Shown piece after piece: positions 28,619 through 36,173 of a stretch of DNA of 64,000 bases. Source of the stretch: a virus. Numbering within the stretch: the stretch's first letter is position 1; each line of letters opens with the position of its first letter. Under the pieces are notes generated by a model that did not search any database, was not told where the DNA came from, and saw only the letters and a list, made by a program, of their open reading frames with translations. Location of the stretch: IMG/VR virus record IMGVR_UViG_3300000553_000006, positions 64,001 to 128,000 of that record. One strand, 5' to 3'. Both the position numbers and the translations under genes were made by a program.

Positions 28619-29977
28619 TTATAGAAGGTTCTTGATTAGTGAACGACGGTAGAACACGTTCTTGTTTTGAACAAGAGTTCCGTCGGAGTAAGCAGCACCT
28701 TGTGAGAATGGATTTGCTACAACGCCGTAACGTGTCTTAAATCCAATCTTTGGTTGGAAGGTATCTTGACCAACTGCACGAACCATTTGTAGTGGTACGT
28801 ATGGGCAGTAGAATAGACCAGCGTCGAACGCTGAAGATCCCTTATAACCGATAACCGCATAGTTACCACCAGCGTATGGGTCTACGTAGACTCGGATACG
28901 TCCGTTTAGAACACCAGCGAAGGTATTACCTGTGTCATCAACTTGTAGGTTGTTGCTGTTTAGAGCAGGAGTGTAGTCTAGAACACCAGCCATTTGAAGA
29001 GCAGAAGCCACGTCTGAAGAACAGATCATGAAGTTACCCTTACCACGACGGGTTTGCTTAGCGATCGCATTTGATTCGCGTTCTAGTTGGTACATTAGAC
29101 CCTTGAACTTTTCAACTGACCAACGACCGTTTGAGTCGATGTCAAGGTCGAAGGTTCCTGATACTGAAGTTTCAACAGAACCTGGAACAGCTGTTAGCAC
29201 AACAGTACGGATGATTTCACGGTTGATGTCAGCCATGATTTCAGCTTGTAGAATTGTTGCTAGTTCTGTTTCAGCGTCAAGACCGTGGATAGCCTTTAGG
29301 TCTTGAGCTAGTTCGATTGAGTATTCAGCCTTTAGAGCACGGCTTTGAGCAGTTACTGATACGCGCTCAATGGTGATTGCCATTTGTGCGAAGTCAGTGT
29401 TGCCGGTTGAACCTAGAGCTTCAGCTTGGGCTGTTGACATACCACCAGCAAAGTTGTATGTTTGTGAGTTACCAGAAACAACAACAGTGTTAGATAGACC
29501 GTAAACACCACCAAGGTCAGAGTTAGCGTCACCAACTACTTGAGTGTTACCAGCGCGGATAGTTGACCATCCGGTGTTGGCTTCGTAGTAGAAGGCTGTG
29601 TTAGCACCAGTTGGGTCAGTGCTTGAGTTGTATTGTGCGCCGTATTGTGGACGTAGGGCGAAGATAAGACCAGTTGGACCAGTCATTGGCTGAACGCCGC
29701 AGAAGTCATAAGCTACGAGGTTAGGCATAGCACGACGGATTAGAGAGATAAGCACTGGGTCGTAGTTCAAAGAACCACCAGTTACGTTAACTGGAGCAGC
29801 GCCTGAAGTTTCTAGAAGTGAAGTAGGAGCAAACGCACCTGACTCAGCAAGAGCATGCTCGGTGTTTTCTAGAAGTTGAGCAGTCACTGAACGACGGTGA
29901 GAGTCTCTGAAAGAAGGCGCATCTGGGTGGTCGAGAACAGGTGCCCACTTCTTTTGAATTGCTTCATTAATATACAT
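28619..29977 (-). CDS. gp23: Major capsid protein (T4 gp23)
   Basis: 452 aa; T4 gp23 is 521 aa. Diagnostic stretches are MVRRAIPNLIAFD-type IRRAMPNLVAYDFCGVQP, ALKAEYSIELAQDLKAIHG, AEIMADINREI and the C-terminal IGFKTRYGVVANPF. The N-terminal 56 residues are helical and end with SLLE/TSG, fitting the (I/L)-x-E rule for removal by gp21. Hexamers of the mature protein build the head. A perfect late promoter lies 38 bases upstream and a strong terminator follows. No gp24 vertex paralogue is seen nearby. Confidence 0.98.
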   Translation of the reverse strand: MYINEAIQKKWAPVLDHPDAPSFRDSHRRSVTAQLLENTEHALAESGAFAPTSLLETSGAAPVNVTGGSLNYDPVLISLIRRAMPNLVAYDFCGVQPMTGPTGLIFALRPQYGAQYNSSTDPTGANTAFYYEANTGWSTIRAGNTQVVGDANSDLGGVYGLSNTVVVSGNSQTYNFAGGMSTAQAEALGSTGNTDFAQMAITIERVSVTAQSRALKAEYSIELAQDLKAIHGLDAETELATILQAEIMADINREIIRTVVLTAVPGSVETSVSGTFDLDIDSNGRWSVEKFKGLMYQLERESNAIAKQTRRGKGNFMICSSDVASALQMAGVLDYTPALNSNNLQVDDTGNTFAGVLNGRIRVYVDPYAGGNYAVIGYKGSSAFDAGLFYCPYVPLQMVRAVGQDTFQPKIGFKTRYGVVANPFSQGAAYSDGTLVQNKNVFYRRSLIKNLL

Positions 29978-30014
29978 ATTTTTCTCCTTGTATACTTTCC
30001 CTATGGGTTATTAT

Positions 30015-30022
30015 TATTTATA
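30015..30022 (-). promoter_or_regulatory. Late promoter (TATAAATA) for gp23
   Basis: Perfect late box on the minus strand between gp22 and gp23, 38 bases before the gp23 ATG, which also has an AAGGAG ribosome site. Confidence 0.8.
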
Positions 30023-30026
30023 AAAT

Positions 30027-31094
30027 TTACTTCTTTGACAATCTTGAGAGACTGTCAACATAATGTGACATAACACCTGTGGGCTTCACGTCATCGCCGC
30101 CATCGTTGTCATAATCTACGCTTTCTGTCAAGCTTTCAGCACCTGATGTCTTCTTATCAGTTGGGAAATAAGTTTCCTTGATGATACCAAGCTTCTTGGT
30201 GAATTCTTCAACAGAGTTATATTCTAGACCTTCAGATAGTGTACGTAGCTTTTCTACTTGAGTAAGAGCTAGACTTTCAGACAGTTCAGCAAACTTAGCA
30301 GCTACTGTTGCTTCAGTTACTTCTTGACTTAGGTTAATGCTACGTTCAATTTCTTCGTTTAGTTGAGCTTCAAGCTCTTCTACTCTGTTGGTTAGTTGTT
30401 CGATTACATCTACCTTTGACTCAGGAATGTCAATGTAGTGGTCTTCGAATAGTCCCTTAAGACCAGTGATGAAGTCTTCAACAACTTCAGTCTTAAGTGA
30501 TGATTCAATGGCTAGACGATTTTCCTTAACCCATTCCTCTACGGCATAGGAAAGATACTTGTCAACTGATTCTACTAGCTCAGCGCGAATAGTTTCAATT
30601 GTTTCTTCTAGGAACAATTCGTTTTCTTCTTCAATACGTACAAGTTCTGTTGAAAGCTTTGCGTTAACTGCTGCTTCAAAAACAACAGTAGCCTTTTCTT
30701 TGATTTCTTCAGATAGTTCGTCGCCAGTAAAGATTTCGTCGATGTCTTCCTTGGCAGTTAACTTAACTGATGTTGGAGAACGATAAGTGTGACCAATGAC
30801 TTCACCGTTTTCTTGGTCGCGAGGACGCTTAGACTTTGAGTGATCATGGCCAGCAGTCATACCCTTGAAGATGTCATTGATCTTTTCTTTTGGTAGACCT
30901 GAAAGGTGTTGAACAACAGCGTTAATACCTTCAATCTTAGTAGCGAAATCTGGGATTGCAATTTCACCATTATGCTTGTCGGCTGGGCGTGAACTATCCT
31001 TAGCGATTGGATCGGCTGTTTCGCCTTGTCCGTCAGACGCCTTGAATTCGTCAAGTTGTTCACTGCTTTCTTTAATAATCTTTCTTGGCATCAT
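30027..31094 (-). CDS. gp22: Prohead core scaffold (T4 gp22)
   Basis: 355 aa, acidic and almost wholly helical, with long Glu-rich coiled-coil runs (LVRIEEENELFLEETIETI; RVEELEAQLNEEIERSINL). Between gp21 and gp23 this is gp22, the inner scaffold around which gp23 assembles and which gp21 later degrades. T4 gp22 is 269 aa, so this form is longer. Two Met codons start the frame. The C-terminus (MSHYVDSLSRLSKK) is the short basic end expected to touch gp23. Confidence 0.92.
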   Translation of the reverse strand: MMPRKIIKESSEQLDEFKASDGQGETADPIAKDSSRPADKHNGEIAIPDFATKIEGINAVVQHLSGLPKEKINDIFKGMTAGHDHSKSKRPRDQENGEVIGHTYRSPTSVKLTAKEDIDEIFTGDELSEEIKEKATVVFEAAVNAKLSTELVRIEEENELFLEETIETIRAELVESVDKYLSYAVEEWVKENRLAIESSLKTEVVEDFITGLKGLFEDHYIDIPESKVDVIEQLTNRVEELEAQLNEEIERSINLSQEVTEATVAAKFAELSESLALTQVEKLRTLSEGLEYNSVEEFTKKLGIIKETYFPTDKKTSGAESLTESVDYDNDGGDDVKPTGVMSHYVDSLSRLSKK

Positions 31095-31120
31095 TTTCTC
31101 CTTGAGAACTATCTTATTTC

Positions 31121-31128
31121 TATTTATA
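31121..31128 (-). promoter_or_regulatory. Late promoter (TATAAATA) for gp22
   Basis: Perfect late box on the minus strand, 27 bases before the gp22 start. Confidence 0.75.
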
Positions 31129-31133
31129 ATTTG

Positions 31134-31799
31134 TTACTTTTTGGCCAATGAATTCAAGAAGCTTTCGAACATCTTGAACTTTCTAGATTCAATTTCTTCT
31201 ACAGTCATCTTCTTCATTTCGTTCTTTGTATCTTCAAGAGCTTCTTGAACTCTCCAAGTACCTTCAGCAATATCATACCACCAAGTTGCTCCTTCCATGA
31301 TACCCTTTACGAAAGCATCAGGAGCGGAAGGATCAGCCACAATATCAGCAGCGGTGGCAAGCATGAAGTCATCTTGTACTTCCATGATACCATCTTTACT
31401 TGTCTTTAGTGAACCAACACCACGTGAAGAAACTCCAAGATTAGCTCCTTCGTCGATTAGGTTCTGAGCGATCTTACCCATTGGTGTGTCAAGAACAACA
31501 GCCTTACCAATGTAGTTTGTTCCTTCTTTACGTAGTCCCTTAATCATGTGTGACACGCGGTCAAGATTAATTGAAGGACCTGGTGGGTGATTCAATTCAC
31601 CGTATGCTCTGTTCTGTTCAATTAATGACTTTGTATAGCGTGCTACTTCACGGTCCATAACATGTTCTGGATACATGCGACCGTTACGATTCTTGATGGC
31701 GCTTTGTAGAAACACACCTTCGATGTAATAACGCTTACCTTTTTCAGTGTTTTCCTTGAGGATTTGAATATCCTCAACCTTTTCGCAGATCAACAACAT
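31134..31799 (-). CDS. gp21: Prohead protease (T4 gp21)
   Basis: 221 aa, close to T4 gp21 (212 aa). YGELNHPPGPSINLDRVSHMI carries catalytic His (H71) and LGVSSRGVG the nucleophilic Ser (124 or 125); AADIVADPSAPDAF follows as in the family. The serine protease acts inside the prohead, cutting after (I/L)-x-E to trim gp23 and core proteins before DNA enters. It overlaps the 119-aa gene upstream (TAATG). Confidence 0.96.
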   Translation of the reverse strand: MLLICEKVEDIQILKENTEKGKRYYIEGVFLQSAIKNRNGRMYPEHVMDREVARYTKSLIEQNRAYGELNHPPGPSINLDRVSHMIKGLRKEGTNYIGKAVVLDTPMGKIAQNLIDEGANLGVSSRGVGSLKTSKDGIMEVQDDFMLATAADIVADPSAPDAFVKGIMEGATWWYDIAEGTWRVQEALEDTKNEMKKMTVEEIESRKFKMFESFLNSLAKK

Positions 31800-32158
31800 T
31801 AGTATTGTCCTCCAACAGCGCCGTTTGCGTATGTTTCCTTGTTTACTTGAAGCAACATAGTAGCTGTAGCACTGGCAGTGTTACATACTATGTTAGCTGA
31901 GTTCCATTCACGAAGAGCAACACCGCTGGCAGCTAGATCCCAATGTCCATTGTAGTCACCGTTAGTAGAGAATACTACGTTAGCGCCACGATAGATTGTC
32001 CAAGGACCAGTCCAGAAGATCTGAGTAATAGACATAGCTGAAGCATTACCTTCAAGCGTATTATTTGATACAAGGTCTGAAAGTTGAATAGTCGTGTTGG
32101 CATTCATACGAAACCAAGCGTGACCATTAATTCTATTTTGAATTGGTGGATATGCCAT
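31799..32158 (-). CDS. Hypothetical protein in prohead operon (119 aa)
   Basis: A small, Asn/Thr/Ala-rich beta protein (MAYPPIQNRINGHAWFRMN ... TIQLSDLVSN ... AMSITQIFWTGPWTIYRGANVVF ... GHWDLAASGVALREW). It has the look of a single beta sandwich like the small structural proteins of aquatic T4-like phages. Coupled to gp21 by TAATG. A virion or head-decoration role is inferred from position only. Confidence 0.68.
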   Translation of the reverse strand: MAYPPIQNRINGHAWFRMNANTTIQLSDLVSNNTLEGNASAMSITQIFWTGPWTIYRGANVVFSTNGDYNGHWDLAASGVALREWNSANIVCNTASATATMLLQVNKETYANGAVGGQY

Positions 32159-32160
32159 TA

Positions 32161-33759
32161 TTACTTACCTTTTCCCATCTGATCTTTAACGTCGGCTCGG
32201 ATTGCACCCTTAGCTTCGTCTTGTTCAGTTGTATTTATCCCACTCGTTTCTTTCTTTGGTCCACCGAATTGCTTATCAATTTTACCAAGAACTTTCTTTA
32301 GCATTTCTTTATGATAGTCAGTTGGTTGACCGTGACCAGCAGGAGCGATTGGAGTAGGACGGTATCCATAAACTCCGTAACGACCTTCAGTTACCTTTTG
32401 GCGAGCGCGCATCAGAGCAGCTAGACCACTACCTTTTTCTACTTGCTTGACAGCAATTGACTTACCCTTGGTTCCTTCGTCTTTAGTATACTTTGGAATA
32501 CCGCGCTTGGTAGCTTCAAGAACTGTTTCTTCTGACTTCATAGATGGTTGTCCGCCCTTGAATGCAGATGGCTTAGCATCTGTTTCGTCGTCTTGCTTGT
32601 CATCCTTGTCATCATCTTCATCTTCGTCGTCATCTGAATTTGCTGCAGCATCATAAATTTCTTGTATATCATTTAGAGCAGCATCGATCTTAGAAGTTTG
32701 ATCTGGATCAAGTTCCTTCTTAGCAGCAAGAAGTTCGTACAGTTGAGCAGAAGTAAGAGCAAGTTGTTCTAGTTGCTTACGATATGATGGCATGTTTGTG
32801 TCATCATCATCATCATTATCTTCTTCTTTGTTTGGATTGTTGTCATTCTTATCTTGTTGAGAATCAGTAGCAGGACTTTGTCCACCACCTTCACCTGGAT
32901 TATCTGATGTTGCTGAGTCGCTTGCTTCAGAAAGTTCTTCTTCATCAAGTTCTGTTTCTTCGTTCTTAGCACCATAGAATGCACCAAGAGCCATCTTGAT
33001 GCGTTCTTTCTTAGACTTACCCTTGAACTTTGGATTGTCTGATTTTACGAAATCCTTTACGTACTTACCAGCACCCATAGATGGAGTAAGCTTTTCAGTA
33101 AGATCTTCTTCTTCAACTTCTTCACGCATAGCACCGTTGTCAGCGTGATAGTCCTTGTGGAATTGATCAACATAATCACTGAAGTCCTTAGCACCAAGGT
33201 GCTTCTTTACAGCCTTGTTGATGTGATGAATAGCATCCATTGGATGAATACCCATACCACGAAGGTGATGAGTAATTGCTTCGTATCCATCAGTATCTGG
33301 ATAGTGATTAGCTACTTCAGTATTTACGTGGTGGGCGATTTGGTAGAGCTTACGATCTTCCGCTTTCTTGTTATCTTCCTTTGCTGAAGCAGCTTGAACC
33401 TTTGCAGCCGCCTTTGCTTGAGCGCGTTGAGCGGCTTGCTTTGCTTTGTTTTCTGCTGCGATTCTCTTGGCGTTGTATTCTTGAAGTTCTTCAGTATCTT
33501 CGTATACGTATTCATCTTCACCGCCTTCTGTATCAAGATGCGCCTTTACTGTAGTATCAGTCTTGATCTTAGGTGGATTGTCAAATACTTCACCACCACC
33601 CTTAACTCCGGTTGCAGCGTTAGGTTGGTTGTTGCGAATCTTGTCGATCTTCTTTACAACGTGCTTGTGGAAGAAACGCTTCTCATCACCAGCCTTTGGT
33701 TCTGTATATTTTGGATTAGGAACAGTACCTTTTGCAACTGAAGTTTGCTTATTTTCCAT
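32161..33759 (-). CDS. Prohead-core-region protein with gp21-like cleavage sites (532 aa)
   Basis: The start was placed at MENKQTSVAKGTVPNP because GAGG lies six bases before that ATG and the previous gene ends 1 base away; a longer frame to 33789 is rejected. The protein alternates basic Ala/Lys helices with extreme acidic runs (DDDDD; DDDEDEDDDKDDK). Sites fitting (I/L)-x-E occur at DLTE/KLTP, LSE/ASD and VLE/ATK. TPSMGAGKYVKDFVKSDNP and KFKGKSKKERIKMALGAFY form a motif I know from head-associated proteins of aquatic myoviruses. It occupies the gp67/gp68 place of T4, so an internal core protein is likely. Confidence 0.72.
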   Translation of the reverse strand: MENKQTSVAKGTVPNPKYTEPKAGDEKRFFHKHVVKKIDKIRNNQPNAATGVKGGGEVFDNPPKIKTDTTVKAHLDTEGGEDEYVYEDTEELQEYNAKRIAAENKAKQAAQRAQAKAAAKVQAASAKEDNKKAEDRKLYQIAHHVNTEVANHYPDTDGYEAITHHLRGMGIHPMDAIHHINKAVKKHLGAKDFSDYVDQFHKDYHADNGAMREEVEEEDLTEKLTPSMGAGKYVKDFVKSDNPKFKGKSKKERIKMALGAFYGAKNEETELDEEELSEASDSATSDNPGEGGGQSPATDSQQDKNDNNPNKEEDNDDDDDTNMPSYRKQLEQLALTSAQLYELLAAKKELDPDQTSKIDAALNDIQEIYDAAANSDDDEDEDDDKDDKQDDETDAKPSAFKGGQPSMKSEETVLEATKRGIPKYTKDEGTKGKSIAVKQVEKGSGLAALMRARQKVTEGRYGVYGYRPTPIAPAGHGQPTDYHKEMLKKVLGKIDKQFGGPKKETSGINTTEQDEAKGAIRADVKDQMGKGK

Positions 33760-33760
33760 C

Positions 33761-33937
33761 TTATTCCTCTGTTTCTTCTTCTGAGTCACCGTTAAAGAAA
33801 TTTTGTGCTACGACAATCTTTTCTACTTCTAATGCATCAGCTGCTTTACTTGAAAGGATGTCATCAATAGCATCCTTAAGTCCAACTTTGTCATCAGCAA
33901 CGATGAAATTTACAACGTCATCAACTGTATAGGGCAT
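33761..33937 (-). CDS. Small acidic prohead-core-position protein (58 aa, gp67-like by location)
   Basis: Frame MPYTVDDVVNFIVADDKVG, then DAIDDILSSKAADALEVEK and an acidic end EEETEE. It lies directly after gp20, where T4 has gp67, a small acidic core protein; sequence likeness is too weak to claim homology. It ends 1 base before the next start and carries that gene's ribosome site. A late-like box precedes it. Confidence 0.68.
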   Translation of the reverse strand: MPYTVDDVVNFIVADDKVGLKDAIDDILSSKAADALEVEKIVVAQNFFNGDSEEETEE

Positions 33938-33951
33938 AGTAATTCTCCAAT

Positions 33952-33959
33952 TATTTATC
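33952..33959 (-). promoter_or_regulatory. Late-promoter-like box (GATAAATA) for prohead core operon
   Basis: Seven of eight matches to TATAAATA on the minus strand, 15 bases before the 58-aa gene and right at the gp20 end. Confidence 0.45.
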
Positions 33960-33961
33960 TT

Positions 33962-35557
33962 TTATTTAGCTGCAGGACCTGGTGGTGGCATTGATGGCGC
34001 AGTAACTGGAGCTGGAGGAGGTGCTCCTGGAGCTCCCATTGGTGCAGCACCTGGACCTTGATTCATTTGATCTTGAGTCATACCAGGTGTATTTGGTGGT
34101 GGCTCAGAAGCAATTTCCTTGTCCATTTGCTCAATGTCTTCATCAGTCATACGTAGAACGTTCTTACGAACCCACTCTACTGAGTAATACTTACCAACGA
34201 AAGGATCGATCATACCAAGTGTTGTTATACGCTCGCGAAGGATTTCTGCATCCTTCATTTCAGCGAAGTAGTTGTCACGACGGAAGTCGAAGTGAATAGT
34301 ATCCTTGATAGTTTCCCAGTCCTCAGAGGTCATTACACCTTTGAGAATAAGTTGTTGTTCCAGAGCCTTCATGAATAGCTCTGAGAACTTCAGTCTTAGA
34401 CGGAAGATAAACTTTTGGAACTTGAGCTCGTCTCGAGTAATTTCAGAAGCTCGTCCAAGGTTGAATCCAGACTCCGATTCCATACGCGAAACTGGAACGT
34501 TAAGCGACTTGTAAAGTTTCTTTTCAAAGTAATGTACATCTGCTAGTTCTCCCAAATTTTGTCCAGATGGGAGAGTAGTGATTTCTGTTCCCTTACCTTC
34601 CCCTCGACGCGGTAGCCAATAGTCTTCAAGCATCGTCATGAACTTTCGGTCATCACGAATGTCGCCAGTCGTCGCGTCATATACTAGTCGATTCTTATGG
34701 CGAGTCATCATGTCTCGGACATGTTGCTCAGCCTTCATTTTTGGGAGGTTACCTACGTCAATGTAGAAAATTCTACGTTCAGGCGCACGACTGATACGGT
34801 AGATTACCGTAGCGTCTTCCAGAATACGTAGTTGGTTGAGAGGTTTAATAGCTTTGTGCAGGTAGCCAAGAACAATCTTATTGTCTTTATCAACAATACC
34901 TGAGGTTAAGTGAATGATCGAGTCTTTGGCAATTTGCAGTCCCTGGTTATCCATGTTTGTAGAAGAAGATCCTTTGAATCCTCTTTCATTGAACATATAG
35001 AATTCATTTTCAGTTACGTTTGAGTATACACCGTTCTTACGAACACGCTTAACTGTGCGGACCTTACGAATCTTACGTGGGTCGATGTAACGAAGTTCTT
35101 GAATACCTGCTCTTGGATTTTGAGTATCAATCATCACATGATAATACATACGTCCGTCAATATACCAACGACGGAAGATTTCATATCCATGCGTGTTTAC
35201 TTCAAGGAGCTTTGAGATTACATCCCATTCGTCCTTGATCTTATCTTTAATATTGTCTTTGAGAGGAACGTCGTCAAGGTTTAATTCAATAACCTTGTCA
35301 TTATCTTCTTTAACGATTGCTTCGTTTACGATATCATCAATTGCTGATTCACATTCTGGCTGAATTGACATTTCGCGATACTTCGCAACAATTTCAGCTT
35401 CTGTTTTAGCAGAACCTTCTAGGTCCAAGTATGTACCGAAGGTACCTCCAGCGGATACAACTAGAGCGCCGTCATCGGCTTCTTTTGCTGTAAAGGTTTG
35501 AACGCTGGAGGTATCTTCTTCAACTCGGTTAATTTCAAAACCAAATAGTCTAGCCAT
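33962..35557 (-). CDS. gp20: Portal vertex protein (T4 gp20)
   Basis: 531 aa; T4 gp20 is 524 aa. QPECESAIDDIVNEAIV, GYEIFRRWYIDGRMYYHVMID, QELRYIDPRKIRKVR and LEDATVIYRISRAPERRIFYID are the conserved portal stretches long used as gp20 markers. The dodecamer starts head assembly, binds gp17 for packaging and later joins the neck. The C-terminal 50 residues form a Gly/Pro/Ala tail (GAAPMGAPGAPPPAP) not needed for the fold. Confidence 0.98.
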   Translation of the reverse strand: MARLFGFEINRVEEDTSSVQTFTAKEADDGALVVSAGGTFGTYLDLEGSAKTEAEIVAKYREMSIQPECESAIDDIVNEAIVKEDNDKVIELNLDDVPLKDNIKDKIKDEWDVISKLLEVNTHGYEIFRRWYIDGRMYYHVMIDTQNPRAGIQELRYIDPRKIRKVRTVKRVRKNGVYSNVTENEFYMFNERGFKGSSSTNMDNQGLQIAKDSIIHLTSGIVDKDNKIVLGYLHKAIKPLNQLRILEDATVIYRISRAPERRIFYIDVGNLPKMKAEQHVRDMMTRHKNRLVYDATTGDIRDDRKFMTMLEDYWLPRRGEGKGTEITTLPSGQNLGELADVHYFEKKLYKSLNVPVSRMESESGFNLGRASEITRDELKFQKFIFRLRLKFSELFMKALEQQLILKGVMTSEDWETIKDTIHFDFRRDNYFAEMKDAEILRERITTLGMIDPFVGKYYSVEWVRKNVLRMTDEDIEQMDKEIASEPPPNTPGMTQDQMNQGPGAAPMGAPGAPPPAPVTAPSMPPPGPAAK

Positions 35558-35589
35558 GTTACCTCACTTGAATAATTACGAACTACTTA

Positions 35590-36141
35590 TTAGTTTCCAC
35601 CACCGTCGCCAGTGTTTCCACCAGTAACATCAAACCAATCGTACATGAAGTTAACTGTGAACTCTTCGATTTGGTCAGTAGCACCCCAATCTAGTGAGAT
35701 TGATGATACTGATTCTGGGTAGATACCATGGAAAGTATATTGGCGTAGAACGTTACCGCGCTTACCATATTGAGTAACAATAGCATCAGACTTATAAGCT
35801 AGTGGAGAAGCAGAACCAAAGGTACGTAGGTTACCTTGTAGTGAGTTGATTCTGTTTGACCATGTTTCTAGAGCATTACGAATAAGGAAGTCTTCGTCAT
35901 TGATAACAGTTACTGGCCAAGCTTCGAATGTACGGTCACCAGCAAGCTTTGTCATACGGCCGAAGAATGGAACCTGAATAGTGCCAAGTGTAGAGGCTGG
36001 CAGTGAAGCAGCCTTACACATAACAGGAACCTTAATATCAGCAGCACCGTCAGCAGGATTGATGAACTGAACATGGAATTGGGTTTGACGAGCACCCCCA
36101 AATTCTAGTTGAGCCTTAAATTCTTCAATACTGAAAGTCAT
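35590..36141 (-). CDS. gp19: Tail tube protein (T4 gp19)
   Basis: 183 aa; T4 gp19 is 163 aa. VPVMCKAASLPASTLGTIQV, PFFGRMTKLAGDRTFEAWPV and LRQYTFHGIYPESVSSISLDW are the tube-protein signatures. Stacked hexamers form the inner tube through which DNA passes. A Gly-rich tail (GGNTGDGGGN) ends the protein. Confidence 0.96.
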   Translation of the reverse strand: MTFSIEEFKAQLEFGGARQTQFHVQFINPADGAADIKVPVMCKAASLPASTLGTIQVPFFGRMTKLAGDRTFEAWPVTVINDEDFLIRNALETWSNRINSLQGNLRTFGSASPLAYKSDAIVTQYGKRGNVLRQYTFHGIYPESVSSISLDWGATDQIEEFTVNFMYDWFDVTGGNTGDGGGN

Positions 36142-36165
36142 CTTAGTATTCTCCTATGTTTCTTT

Positions 36166-36173
36166 TATTTATT
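36166..36173 (-). promoter_or_regulatory. Late-promoter-like box (AATAAATA) for gp19
   Basis: Seven of eight matches on the minus strand, 25 bases before gp19 and overlapping the gp18 stop codon. Confidence 0.4.
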
